Part shown: positions 30,498 through 39,848 of the stretch, in pieces
Layout of the letters: every line of letters begins with the position of its first letter
Numbering within the stretch: the first letter of the stretch is position 1
Assembly: GCA_945860915.1 (NCBI GenBank)
Contig: CAMARR010000001.1
Location: 413,277-477,276, forward strand
Length of the DNA: 64,000 nt
DNA from: Candidatus Kuenenia stuttgartensis
Lineage (GTDB): Bacteria > Planctomycetota > GCA-002687715 > CAIWVZ01
Direction of reading: 5' to 3'
Program-made: the position numbers and the translations under genes
The notes under the pieces: generated by a model
Databases searched by the model: none
Told to the model about the DNA's origin: nothing
The model's input: only the letters and a program-made list of their open reading frames with translations

Positions 30498-31964
30498 TCA
30501 ACGATCTCGCCACCAGTTCCCCTTAAGAGGCGTCGACCGATCTGTCGGAATGTGATTGAAGAAGGAGGATTTGTCCTTCTCATAGACCACTCTCCCATTC
30601 ACCAAGACGATCTCCGCGAACGAACGGTAGTCCAAAGGCTCACGATCCATCACGAGGATGTCCGCGTCCTTACCGATGTCCAGACTGCCCACTCGGTCAT
30701 CGATCTTCAAAAGCCGCGCGGGGTTCAACGTGATTGAAGCCAGTCCCGCAGCATCCGAAGCGCCTCCGCGAATTGCATAGCACGCCTCAATAGGTAGAGC
30801 CATCAGATCGCGCCCAGGCAAACCGTCTGTCGAAATGGTCGGCGACAACGGCTGAACTGCAAACGTGTAGCCAGCCTTCTCCAAAGACGCGGCGTTATAC
30901 GGTCGCCATCCCGACGGTTCTGTCAAGAGCCGATTCCGAGGCTCCGCACCGTCTGCTGGACGTTGACGCGGATTGAGCATGAAGGTGAGCCGCCCACGGG
31001 CAAGATCCGGTAGTGAAGCCCAAGCCTCTGTGGCGTCCGTCACCGTAATCGGCAGGTTGAATTCCTCCGAGAGGCGTGCGACGTCAGCGAGCTCAGTGCG
31101 TGTCGAGGCACGAACAAATACAGGCACTTCACCGTCAAGTGCCTTGACGAAGTTCATGGTGTTCTCGTCCGCCGTCGGGGCCTTCCCCGCTTTCGCTGGG
31201 TCGGCAACGAAGGCCGCACGCGCCTTCCGAAACTCAACGGCACGTTTGAGGAGGTCGCGCGTCTGCTGCTTGCCACTCTGGTCGGATGGGGCCGCAGGCG
31301 CAATTGGGTCGCCTCCAAACGGGCTGCGCAGGGGCTCAGTCGTCCCATATTGCACCCAAAGGACAGCGCGATCACGTATCCCAAGACCGTCGATCGAACC
31401 GTAAGTGTGCTTACCGATAAACCCGGCGAGGGTCCCGGTTGGGGTCGGGGAACCACCCTCCATGGCAGTGGTGATTCCCGACGCCAAGGCCATCTGCATT
31501 CTGATGTTGTAGGGATCGGCTTGGTCGGCTGCCGACTCGTCACCACGTGCCATGAAGCCGCCGCCGAAAGTCTGCAGCGCCCGCATCGCGATGAATCCAG
31601 GCGAAAGGTGCTTACCCTTGCCGTCGATGATCTTCGCACCTTCTGGGATCGGAATATCGCGCCCCACGTCGAGTATTTTGCCCTCAAAGATCAAGATCGT
31701 GCCGCGGCGTATTACCGGCGCCGAAACGGGCCAAATAGTCGCATCCACAATCGCAGTAAAGGGGCTGTCCGTCGGACGAGATTCAGCCTTCGCTTGCGAT
31801 GACGTACTCTCCGCGTTCCGCCTACGCCGGGGTCGCGATGCGGGCTTCGAATCCGATGCGGGCGCGGTTTCCGGATTCGATTCGGGCAACGGAGCCGGAG
31901 GATCTTGGGCAAAAGCCAACATCCCTAAGAGGCCGGCAATCATGAGCAACGACGGACGCATCAT
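30498..31964 (-). CDS. Exported amidohydrolase-fold protein 8 (ligands lost)
   Basis: The 488-residue protein has a signal peptide (MMRPSLLMIAGLLGMLAFAQ). A Pro/Ser/Arg-rich linker (21-66) follows, then the composite beta-sandwich and barrel of the imidazolonepropionase-like amidohydrolase superfamily. The C-terminal pattern LNPARLLKIDDRVGSLDIGKD is well kept. The metal-binding HxH after PGFI is replaced by RxL (R128, L130) in PGFIAMRAL. The strand VPVFVRAS also has Arg where the family has the ligand His. The protein therefore looks like a pseudoenzyme or one with a changed mechanism. It is the last gene of the eight-gene array, and its ATG overlaps the upstream gene by 4 bases (ATGATG context). 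Confidence 0.85.
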   Translation of the reverse strand: MMRPSLLMIAGLLGMLAFAQDPPAPLPESNPETAPASDSKPASRPRRRRNAESTSSQAKAESRPTDSPFTAIVDATIWPVSAPVIRRGTILIFEGKILDVGRDIPIPEGAKIIDGKGKHLSPGFIAMRALQTFGGGFMARGDESAADQADPYNIRMQMALASGITTAMEGGSPTPTGTLAGFIGKHTYGSIDGLGIRDRAVLWVQYGTTEPLRSPFGGDPIAPAAPSDQSGKQQTRDLLKRAVEFRKARAAFVADPAKAGKAPTADENTMNFVKALDGEVPVFVRASTRTELADVARLSEEFNLPITVTDATEAWASLPDLARGRLTFMLNPRQRPADGAEPRNRLLTEPSGWRPYNAASLEKAGYTFAVQPLSPTISTDGLPGRDLMALPIEACYAIRGGASDAAGLASITLNPARLLKIDDRVGSLDIGKDADILVMDREPLDYRSFAEIVLVNGRVVYEKDKSSFFNHIPTDRSTPLKGNWWRDR

Positions 31965-33229
31965 GGAGCCTCCTCAGAATCATGCACAACGGTTCCCGCA
32001 ACCATCACTCGCAGCAATCGCGACGACGGGGCAAATGGATCACCCGACCAAACAAGCAAGTCAGCGGACTTCCCAGCGCCCAAGGACCCGACTTCGCCCT
32101 GAATTCCCAGAATTTCCGCAGGCGTCAAAGTCACCGACCTTAAAACATCGTCTCGGGAAACCCCTCGACGCACGACCTCAGCAAGGTGGTAAGCGAATCC
32201 AGTGAAGGCAGGTGCCGGATTCTCAGGGACCAGCGCAACGGGAATACCGGCATCGAAAAACCTGACTGCCGTCGGAATTTCAATATCTGTATCGGCGCGA
32301 AGAACCGAGGCGGTTGGAAGTATCACCGGCACTCCGAGTTCCTTTACCAAATCGAGGGACCTCCAGCAGTCCGGTCCCAAAAGCAGGATGGGTCGAAATG
32401 CCGGGAATTCCTTCAAGATTGGCATCATGTGCAACAATCCGTGTGGAGCTCGAATCCCAAGGATGCCAGGGAGACGCTTCTCCAAGACATCCACGAGTGG
32501 AGACAATTTGGGATCCTTCGCGGCCTCACTTGGCTTCGACTCGGCCCCCTTAGATTCCGACGGAGCCGACTCCGAACTCTCCGGTTTCGATTCTGCTTTT
32601 GTCGACTTCTTAGGCTTGGCCGCATCCTCGCGAGCCTTAGTGGCTTTACCAAGGGCCTCGCGGAAGAACTTCTTTGATGAAGTCTTGGGATCGAATCCCA
32701 TTGCAAGGCAGGAACCGGATCCCGCGAGGATATCGTCAGCACGCGGATCACGATTCTGCTTGCGCGCAGGATGAACGAATGCGCCCTGCCCCGCGAACCC
32801 GCCACCCATCGAAACCACATTCAAACGGGTAAACCCGGCCTTGGCGGCAGCCGTGATCACTTCCCAAGACATGGGCTTCACATCGGTCGCTATCTGGCGA
32901 TCCGCCGAATTACTCGCTCCGCTGAAGTCGCCCGTTGGCATACCGAACGCGGCGGCATACGCATGAATGAAACCGGGCGTCACATGCCATGTCGGGTTCT
33001 CAAGCAAGTCGGCAGTTTCGGGAATCTCTACCTCGGCCGCCGATCCGACGCGAGTGATCTTCCCGTTTTCAAGGAGGATCACTGCATCGTCGATGGGCTT
33101 CCCCGAGACAGTCCATGCACGGCCCACATGGAGCGCCAGCATGCGCTCCTGTGCCGCAACGGATCCCGCCACGCATGCGACAAACAGAGCCACTATTGCA
33201 AGTCGCCCCACCTTAGAACCTGATGCCAT
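31961..33229 (-). CDS. Exported amidohydrolase-fold protein 7 (ligands lost)
   Basis: The 422-residue protein has a signal peptide ending SVAAQ. The N-terminal pattern PGFIHAYAAAFG puts Tyr91 and Ala93 where the ligand HxH should be. A Lys/Ser/Glu-rich insert (about 220-260, with KKSTKAESKPESSESAPSES) interrupts the barrel. The C-terminal signature LTPAEILGIQGEVGSLGAGKS is conserved, showing the amidohydrolase fold. The start at 33229 was chosen for the signal peptide; in-frame ATGs at 33244 and 33259 only lengthen it. It overlaps the end of the intact enzyme gene by 17 bases. Catalysis of the normal kind is unlikely. Confidence 0.85.
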   Translation of the reverse strand: MASGSKVGRLAIVALFVACVAGSVAAQERMLALHVGRAWTVSGKPIDDAVILLENGKITRVGSAAEVEIPETADLLENPTWHVTPGFIHAYAAAFGMPTGDFSGASNSADRQIATDVKPMSWEVITAAAKAGFTRLNVVSMGGGFAGQGAFVHPARKQNRDPRADDILAGSGSCLAMGFDPKTSSKKFFREALGKATKAREDAAKPKKSTKAESKPESSESAPSESKGAESKPSEAAKDPKLSPLVDVLEKRLPGILGIRAPHGLLHMMPILKEFPAFRPILLLGPDCWRSLDLVKELGVPVILPTASVLRADTDIEIPTAVRFFDAGIPVALVPENPAPAFTGFAYHLAEVVRRGVSRDDVLRSVTLTPAEILGIQGEVGSLGAGKSADLLVWSGDPFAPSSRLLRVMVAGTVVHDSEEAP

Positions 33230-34484
33230 CGCGATCAGCGTCATAGCCCACCTCCCCATCGACGATCACTACTTGGGTTCGACTTCGTGGATCCAACGGG
33301 AAACCCGTCCAAATCGCGATATCGGCGTCCTTACCTGGTTCGAGCGAACCGAGACGCTTCTCCAGCTTGATCATTCTTGCTGGATTGATGGTCAAAGCCC
33401 GCAACGCCACGTCCTCGGGCAGCCCGTAGCGGATTGCCATTGTCCCCTGAAGCGGGAGCTCCTCTTGGGGAATGACCGGCGCGTCCGTATTGATCCCAAT
33501 GGAATTCCGATCGATTCCACGCCAGAAATACGCAGCTGGAATGCCGATGAACTTCGCTTGGCGTCGGTCGTAGTCAAATCCACGAGGGCCAGCGGCCACA
33601 GGCATCCCGAGCGCCTTGAGTTCAGGCGTGTTGAGATAGCCCTCCCACTCGCCGTGATCGACGAAGGGATCGAGCCCGAACTCCTTTTTCAGAATTCGAA
33701 TGGTCGATTGGACGACCTGAAACCACTGCGTGTGAACTGCGATCGGAATTTCCTTCTTGAAGAGCAGGCGCATGTTCTCAAAACGCAGGTTCCTCTGCGG
33801 TGCGACTTTCGTGTCGCCTTTTTCATACGCCTCCCAAGCGAGGTGATAGACCTGCGCCTCCTTGAGCGTGTTCCGAATGATCCAGTTCATGCCCATGCGG
33901 CCAGCGCCGAGGTCCCCGCCTTGACGCTCGGGGTTCCCGGCCTGCGCGATTTTGAGCGCGCCTGGGAATCGAACCACGATGTCATCGCGTGTCCTTCCCC
34001 AAGTCTTCATGACGACGCCAAACCCGCCCATGTTGGTCCCGGATCCCGGGATCGTCAGCAAGGTTGTGACGCCGGCTGATAGCGCATTTCGGGTCGCCGG
34101 GGTGTCGAATTGGACAAAGTCAACTACGCGCAAGTCTGGGTTGACTTGAAACACCATGTCGTTCAAATCGGAGAGAGATACACCGGTGTGGTTGTGCATC
34201 TCCAGAAAGCCCGGCACCACCACGCGATTCGTGGCGTCAATGATGCGAGCGCCCGACGGAATCTGAACCTCGCCGAATTTTCCAACCGACTCAATCTTTC
34301 TGCCACGGACCACAACGACGCCATCTTCGATTTCAGGCGATTCGATCGGACAAACACGGCCGTGAACAATGGCTAAGACCGGGTCGTCAGCGCGCGGCAT
34401 CGGGCTTGGCGCTTGAATCAGTTGCGCCCAGGCGGCACCGCAAAGCGCCAGCACCAGAGCAAACCGCGAGAGCAAGTGCCTCAT
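33213..34484 (-). CDS. Exported amidohydrolase with intact metal site (array member 6)
   Basis: The 423-residue protein has a signal peptide (MRHLLSRFALVLALCGAAWAQ) and is the only array member with a full set of metal ligands: HxH at H97 and H99 (PGFLEMHNHTG), the likely carbamylated Lys at K178 (PGALKIA), His at 251 (IPIAVHTQW), His at 277 (FVDHGEW) and Asp at 334 (GINTDAPVI). This fits a binuclear zinc hydrolase of the imidazolonepropionase-like group, acting outside the cytoplasm on a cyclic amide or similar bond. The substrate is unknown. It overlaps its neighbour 34481-37375 by 4 bases, so it is expressed together with seven degenerate paralogs. Confidence 0.9.
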   Translation of the reverse strand: MRHLLSRFALVLALCGAAWAQLIQAPSPMPRADDPVLAIVHGRVCPIESPEIEDGVVVVRGRKIESVGKFGEVQIPSGARIIDATNRVVVPGFLEMHNHTGVSLSDLNDMVFQVNPDLRVVDFVQFDTPATRNALSAGVTTLLTIPGSGTNMGGFGVVMKTWGRTRDDIVVRFPGALKIAQAGNPERQGGDLGAGRMGMNWIIRNTLKEAQVYHLAWEAYEKGDTKVAPQRNLRFENMRLLFKKEIPIAVHTQWFQVVQSTIRILKKEFGLDPFVDHGEWEGYLNTPELKALGMPVAAGPRGFDYDRRQAKFIGIPAAYFWRGIDRNSIGINTDAPVIPQEELPLQGTMAIRYGLPEDVALRALTINPARMIKLEKRLGSLEPGKDADIAIWTGFPLDPRSRTQVVIVDGEVGYDADRDGIRF

Positions 34485-37375
34485 CGCGCACCTCCTTCTT
34501 CAACGAGCTTTCCATCGATAATAGTCATGATGACATGAGTTCCTGGAGCAAATGGTTCGCCCGAAAGGAGCACAACATCTGCATCCTTTCCGCGTTCGAG
34601 ACTTCCAACCCTCTCGAGCACTCCGAGAAATCTCGCGGGCTGTCTCGTGATCATTCGCAGTGCGTCTTCGGGGTCCACGCCCTCGCGCACAGCCATCTCC
34701 GCCATGCCGTAAAGCTCACGTGTGTCACCCGTCCCAGATCTAAACAACACAGGCAACTTACTGCGGAAGGCCAAGTCGGCGGGACTCATGGACACGCCAT
34801 CTTCTTGGAGCATTTCTCCGCCGGAGCAGAACGCGACGCCTGCATCGCGATAACGATTGAGCGCCTGCTTGAAGGCGCCAATCCCAATGACGACGACTTT
34901 TAACTCGTGCTTGGCACGAAGGACCTCGAGCACGGAGTCGACTTGAGCCTCGCCGGTTACGTAAACAAAGATCGCCGCTTTCCCTGCGATGACCGGGCGC
35001 CAGGCTTCACCGGAGTCTGTCTTAGCCGGTGCCTTCGGTCGACCGTCTTCTGCCGGGCCCGCAGATGCAGCGCTCGCAGGCTTAGTCTCGGCCGACGAGG
35101 TGGAGGAGGCTCCCGCCTCGGTGGAGCCACTTCGGCTCGCCGAAAACTCAGCCTCGCCGAGCGGACCGAGTTTCACTGTGCCCTCCATCAGGTCGCGCCC
35201 CACCGTAGCCTCAACGGTGATCGTCGTTTCGCCCTGGGTCGCCGAAACCTTGAGTTTGCCTCCTTCAAAGGTGCCTTCAAATGGCATCGGCTTGGGTGGC
35301 TGGCCGCCTCCTCGGCGATTGCCCATGGACATGGTCAATTCGCCGGTGACCTTGGTTCCTTCGAGGGCAAGCGTAATGGTTAAAGGCAACGGGCGAGGAC
35401 TTCGCCCGAGCCTCAGCTCTCCGGTCCAGGTCCCGGAAACAGGGTCTTTGCTCTTTGGAGCCGTGATAGCACCGAGCGACCTAGACTCCGGAGCCTTCAG
35501 AGATGACTTTCCGCCCCGCTTCCATTCAGCAAGCGCAGCATCATGTTGCGTCCATGACTCATGGTACTTCTTCGCAGACTCGACGAACCCGTCGAGTTGT
35601 TTGCTGAGGGCCGCCCCTCCGGGATTAGCCGTGAGGTCGATCATGACGCCGGCTTGTCGCGCAAGAATGGAGTTGTTCGCACCGCCGGTCTTTACAACCG
35701 AAAGCGGGCCCGCCACGAGTTTGCCCATGCCTGGAGTCAGGCCCGCCGATGTCACCCCTGCACGAGCGGCTGCATTGAGATCGGGCATCGTTGGATCGAA
35801 CGAGTCGACGAGCCACTGCTCTGTGCCAGTAGCTCCAAATTTAGGGCCGAGGGTCATCGCACCGTCGCCGAGCCCCACATAGGATCTCAATCCCACCTGT
35901 GTGCCCGCATCTACAAACCCGGGAACCACCACTGCATCCGGACGCACGATACGTCGGGCTCCGGCCGGAATGACGACGTTCCTGCCGACTGCGCGGATCT
36001 TTCCGTCTTCAATCACGATGGTTCCGTTGTCGATCGGATCCCCGTCACACGTGTGAATTCGGCCAACCGTCACGGCAACGACTTCTGACTTGCGGGCTGC
36101 GCGGTGCACGACACGTCCGTTGGAGACAACCATCATCGGGCGTTCGTGGTACGCGAACGGGCTGCGTGAATACACAGCCAAATCAGCTAAGCGACCATTG
36201 ACCAGGGTTCCTGTTCCGTCAGGAAGTCCGAGCATTTTTGCTGGCGCAGTGGTGACGGAAGTCAACACATCTGATGGCCCAAATCCATCGCCCATCAATC
36301 TTGTGGCGTGGAAGAGAACTTCGCCTTCCTCACCCACGAATGGCGGCACGACAGCAACAGGCACCCCAGCCTTGATCAGTAGTGCTGCGGCCGTGCGGCG
36401 GCCTTCACCGGACTCATGAAACAACGGTGCGATTGCCGAGTTTCCGATGGGTGGCGTTGCCACGGCGCGAAGAACAACGCTGGCATTGATCGACGCAAGT
36501 GCCGCTGCATGCATCCATGCTTCGTTCCCACCTTCGATGATGAGTCGGAGCTTAAACTCGCGTGCGAGTTCAATCGCTCCTGCGACATCAGCTTCTCTGT
36601 CGCAAGCCACCCGAACCGAGATCTCGCCACTCAGCGCGCGTGCGAAAGGACGAAGATCGACATCGTCCATGGATGGCGTCCACTTCGGATCGCGGGCCTC
36701 GGAGCCGGCGCGCCGGAAAAGACTGCGCAGCGCATCTAAAGCGCCTGCGCGAGTTTTCCCTGGCTGCATCTCTGCAGCCGGAAGTGGTTCGCCGAGGTCG
36801 GGTATCAGCGGTGGATTGAAGACGTTCGGCGCCGAGCGAATATTCTCGGAGAGTGACACTCGAAGTGACACCGACCGAACCAACACTTCCCCGCCAAGAT
36901 CAGCTCCTGCCAGTCGGACGGCTGAACCCTGCCCCGCAACGATGCGGGCGAATCCTGGCGAAATGTAAGCAGCTGTCACGCCCCCACGAGTGACTCCCTT
37001 GAAGGAATCAAACGGGTCAAACGCATCTGCAGCGACGGTGCCCGGGGTCAAGGACTCCTCAGGATCGGTCACTTGCGCCAACGTGCGAGAGTGCGCGAGA
37101 ATCAACCCAGGAAGGATGACGCCATCCGGCAACTCGACGACTTCAACATCGGAGGGAAGCCCAGGAACCGCATCGCGCCACGACTTGGCGCCGGCGAGCG
37201 GGATGGTCCCCGAAAGAACTCCGGCCTTCACCACGACGGCAACCCGCTCGACGGGTTGGCTCGGCGTCGCATAGGCCTGCTTCACAATGAAGACGATCGT
37301 CGCGGGGCCTTGCGCCGCGATCGACATCGCGATCACCAAAAATGAGGCAATAAGAATGGGTAGTCGGCGAAGCAT
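34481..37375 (-). CDS. Exported double amidohydrolase-fold protein with inserted beta domain (member 5)
   Basis: The 964-residue protein has a signal peptide ending SIAAQ and two amidohydrolase units. The first (about 30-430) has PGLILAHSR, with H95 kept but R97 in place of the second His. The second (about 435-964) has PGFVDAGTQ, with Gly491 and Gln493 instead of HxH. Inside the second unit, about 642-750, lies a small beta-rich domain starting KDPVSGTWTGELRLG with strands such as ITLALEGTKVTGELTM, resembling calycin-like inserts. A low-complexity Ser/Ala/Pro stretch follows. The unit C-termini keep the LGVLERVGSLERGKDADVV pattern. The fusion probably arose by joining two neighbouring array members. 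Confidence 0.88.
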   Translation of the reverse strand: MLRRLPILIASFLVIAMSIAAQGPATIVFIVKQAYATPSQPVERVAVVVKAGVLSGTIPLAGAKSWRDAVPGLPSDVEVVELPDGVILPGLILAHSRTLAQVTDPEESLTPGTVAADAFDPFDSFKGVTRGGVTAAYISPGFARIVAGQGSAVRLAGADLGGEVLVRSVSLRVSLSENIRSAPNVFNPPLIPDLGEPLPAAEMQPGKTRAGALDALRSLFRRAGSEARDPKWTPSMDDVDLRPFARALSGEISVRVACDREADVAGAIELAREFKLRLIIEGGNEAWMHAAALASINASVVLRAVATPPIGNSAIAPLFHESGEGRRTAAALLIKAGVPVAVVPPFVGEEGEVLFHATRLMGDGFGPSDVLTSVTTAPAKMLGLPDGTGTLVNGRLADLAVYSRSPFAYHERPMMVVSNGRVVHRAARKSEVVAVTVGRIHTCDGDPIDNGTIVIEDGKIRAVGRNVVIPAGARRIVRPDAVVVPGFVDAGTQVGLRSYVGLGDGAMTLGPKFGATGTEQWLVDSFDPTMPDLNAAARAGVTSAGLTPGMGKLVAGPLSVVKTGGANNSILARQAGVMIDLTANPGGAALSKQLDGFVESAKKYHESWTQHDAALAEWKRGGKSSLKAPESRSLGAITAPKSKDPVSGTWTGELRLGRSPRPLPLTITLALEGTKVTGELTMSMGNRRGGGQPPKPMPFEGTFEGGKLKVSATQGETTITVEATVGRDLMEGTVKLGPLGEAEFSASRSGSTEAGASSTSSAETKPASAASAGPAEDGRPKAPAKTDSGEAWRPVIAGKAAIFVYVTGEAQVDSVLEVLRAKHELKVVVIGIGAFKQALNRYRDAGVAFCSGGEMLQEDGVSMSPADLAFRSKLPVLFRSGTGDTRELYGMAEMAVREGVDPEDALRMITRQPARFLGVLERVGSLERGKDADVVLLSGEPFAPGTHVIMTIIDGKLVEEGGAR

Positions 37376-37377
37376 GC

Positions 37378-38613
37378 TCAGTTCTTCCCATCCCCGAGGC
37401 CGAGAACTTCGGTGAGGCGGCGATCGGATCGACGCTCGTAGATCACTCGGCCTTCAATCACACCGGAGTCAACCCATGCACGGCCTGACAAGGGGTCGTC
37501 GCTGAGAATTAGGACGTCGCCGTCCTTTCCTATTTCAATTGAACCCTTTGTTTTGCCAAGTCCGATCACCTCGGCAGCGGTCAGGGTGACGGAACGAAGC
37601 GCGACGTCGCGAGGGATACCCATTCGAACAAGGGATCCGGCCTGATACCAAAGGTAGCGCTGACCAAGACTGGTCGGCCGTGCGGTTGCCGCGAACGCGA
37701 CGCCCTTCTTGTGCAGAATGGCGGGCAGCTCACGACGCACCATCTTGCCGGTTTCCGGATCCATTTCTTCGACGTCCATCTCGGGCGTCAACACGACGGG
37801 CCGCTTGTCGGCTGCAATCAGATCAGCTGCCTTCCATGTTCCTGGCGCGAGAACAAGGCGCTGCTCATAGCCGAACTCGGTCGCTAAGGCGAGCGCGCGA
37901 ATGACGTCGCCCGGTTCGCCGCAGTAGGTGAACGCGGTCACCTGCTTCTTAAGCAGGCGGGCCATGGTTTCCCTCCGGCGATCGATCGCCAAACGATCCA
38001 TATCGAGCTTCAAAGATCCGCTCGGGCGGGAATCCGCCGCAGCCTCCTTGTTGTCGAGATAACGCTTCGCATCGTCGAATGCTGATCGCAGTTTGGCCAT
38101 CTGGGACGCGCGATTCCCCTGTGGAGGCACCATCGATATCTTGATCGAGCCGTCCGGAACAATGGTCATGTCTTCGACGACGCGGCCCGTCGGACGCAGC
38201 ACCCGTCCCGATCCACCAATGACCGTACGATCGCCAGGGAGAATATGAATCGAGTAGACGCCATCGCGCACGGAGTCATCGAAGAACGGACGCGTTGGGT
38301 CGATCGAGTCGAGAACCGACACGAAGGGGGTTACCTCCATGTTCTCATTGGGTCGATCGAGCCCTTCGCTCGTCGCTGCGAGCACATAGGCCGGCATGAC
38401 TGCCCGACCTGCGGCGTCGATAACCAAAGTAGAGAGATCGGCCTTCAGTCCTTCACCAATCGCGGACACGCGACCATCGCGAATCAGAAGATCAGTCTTC
38501 GCGTTTTCAGGTCCGGAGACCGGAATCAGGCGTGCGTTGCGAATGAGGAGATCCTGAGCAGGCATGAGTCCTGCGAGGAATGCACAAGCAATGATGGGAC
38601 GGAGTATGCGCAT
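37378..38613 (-). CDS. Exported amidohydrolase-fold protein 4 (ligands lost)
   Basis: The 411-residue protein has a signal peptide (MRILRPIIACAFLAGLMPAQ) and the fold signatures of the array. VMPAYVLAATSEG has Ala80 and Ser82 at the HxH slot. It is followed by NENMEVTPFVSVLDSIDP and HILPGDRTVIGGSGRV, both shared with members 2 and 3. The C-terminus LGKTKGSIEIGKDGDVLIL is standard. The start at 38613 gives the signal peptide, and the in-frame ATG at 38721 would overlap the upstream gene by 103 bases. It lies 2 bases from the double gene and 5 from the previous one. A normal binuclear hydrolase mechanism seems unavailable. Confidence 0.85.
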   Translation of the reverse strand: MRILRPIIACAFLAGLMPAQDLLIRNARLIPVSGPENAKTDLLIRDGRVSAIGEGLKADLSTLVIDAAGRAVMPAYVLAATSEGLDRPNENMEVTPFVSVLDSIDPTRPFFDDSVRDGVYSIHILPGDRTVIGGSGRVLRPTGRVVEDMTIVPDGSIKISMVPPQGNRASQMAKLRSAFDDAKRYLDNKEAAADSRPSGSLKLDMDRLAIDRRRETMARLLKKQVTAFTYCGEPGDVIRALALATEFGYEQRLVLAPGTWKAADLIAADKRPVVLTPEMDVEEMDPETGKMVRRELPAILHKKGVAFAATARPTSLGQRYLWYQAGSLVRMGIPRDVALRSVTLTAAEVIGLGKTKGSIEIGKDGDVLILSDDPLSGRAWVDSGVIEGRVIYERRSDRRLTEVLGLGDGKN

Positions 38614-38618
38614 GGAGT

Positions 38619-39848
38619 TCACTCCTTCTTCGCGGACGCTGTTGATTCGCGCCACACGATGCGGCCGCCGATGCCGGCGACCAAAAGACGAGATGTTGGA
38701 GACATGGGGTCGGAGGACCACACGCAGAAATCGGCATCCTTGCCGACAGCGAGAGTGCCTACACGGCCATCCAAACCGCAGACCTTTGCTGGTGCCGATG
38801 TGATCGACATAAGAGCTTTGTTTGGGTCAAGTCCGCCGCGGGCTGCCGCACGGGCCAAGTCAAGTAGCGTCGATCCGGTGTCATCGTTTCCGCGCGAGAT
38901 GGCGAACGCGATGCCAGCCTTATCTAGGCGACGCGGGTCGGAAATCGCTCCACCCTTTTCCGGGCCGCTACCCGGATTGAAAAGTGGTCCGATCAAAATT
39001 GAGATCTGTGCCGCCTTGAGGTCGTCCATAACCAACGTTGCCTCGATCGTCCCGCCGATGCGGTACCGCGGGATTCCGGCTTCTTTGCAGAGGCGGATGG
39101 CCGCGAGAATCTCAGCGGCGTCTTGCGCCACGAACGCAACAGGAACTTCACCGCGTCCAATACGGGCAAGCGCGAATCCTTCGCGGTCCGGATACAGAGG
39201 CTCCCAACCCGGTTGATTGCGGCCCATCGCTTCTTGAAACGAACGTCGAAGCTCGGCAATCACACCCATGCGCGTCGTGGGACGCCGCGTGAACATGGTG
39301 GCTTCGCCACCACGAAACGCTGCGTTGCGAATTGTCGGTCCACGGCCAATGACTGCGTGGATTGCGACTTCTTCAGACAGGACTTCGGCGGCGCCCGGCA
39401 CCATCTTCATGGCGCAAGAAACTCCCGCGATGACGTTCCGATCTCCAGGCAGCACGACCGCGGTTGTCACGCCCGTACGTAGAAGCGCCGCAAAGCCGGG
39501 GTTTGCCTTATCGATTCCGTCCACCGCACGGACCCAAGGAGTTGTCTCACGTCCCTCCTCATTGTCCGCATCGCCCCGCAGCATACCGACGCGGCTCTCG
39601 GCCTCGACAAAGCCCGGGGTCAGTTCGGCCTCAGCGATATCAATCACTTCGAGGGCTGCAGGAGGCGCAACGTCTTTCCCAACGACGGACGAAACCTTGC
39701 CGCCCGAAATGACGAGAGCTGCGCCTTCTACGACGGTGCCGTCCCCCACGTGAAGTCGTTTGACTTTGATCACTAGGCTTGGTTTGTCCTGAGCGCTGAC
39801 AAGCGATGCCAAAGCGAGGAGAAGAACACTCCCAAATCGCAAGCTCAT
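38619..39848 (-). CDS. Exported amidohydrolase-fold protein 3 (ligands lost)
   Basis: The 409-residue protein has a signal peptide (MSLRFGSVLLLALASLVSAQ). PGFVEAESRVGML puts Glu84 and Arg86 at the HxH positions. The following NEEGRETTPWVRAVDGID and TTAVVLPGDRNVIAGVS segments are characteristic of the imidazolonepropionase-like family, so the fold is clear although the metal pair is gone. The C-terminus VCGLDGRVGTLAVGKDADF is canonical. The start overlaps member 2 by 4 bases (ATGA). It shares more local identity with members 2 and 4 than with the intact member by eye, suggesting a duplicated subgroup. Confidence 0.86.
   Translation of the reverse strand: MSLRFGSVLLLALASLVSAQDKPSLVIKVKRLHVGDGTVVEGAALVISGGKVSSVVGKDVAPPAALEVIDIAEAELTPGFVEAESRVGMLRGDADNEEGRETTPWVRAVDGIDKANPGFAALLRTGVTTAVVLPGDRNVIAGVSCAMKMVPGAAEVLSEEVAIHAVIGRGPTIRNAAFRGGEATMFTRRPTTRMGVIAELRRSFQEAMGRNQPGWEPLYPDREGFALARIGRGEVPVAFVAQDAAEILAAIRLCKEAGIPRYRIGGTIEATLVMDDLKAAQISILIGPLFNPGSGPEKGGAISDPRRLDKAGIAFAISRGNDDTGSTLLDLARAAARGGLDPNKALMSITSAPAKVCGLDGRVGTLAVGKDADFCVWSSDPMSPTSRLLVAGIGGRIVWRESTASAKKE

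Noticed and set aside
34989-35882. Open frame of 297 codons on the plus strand inside the double amidohydrolase gene
   Set aside because: Antisense to a clearly conserved coding region, rich in Ser/Pro, without recognisable domains.
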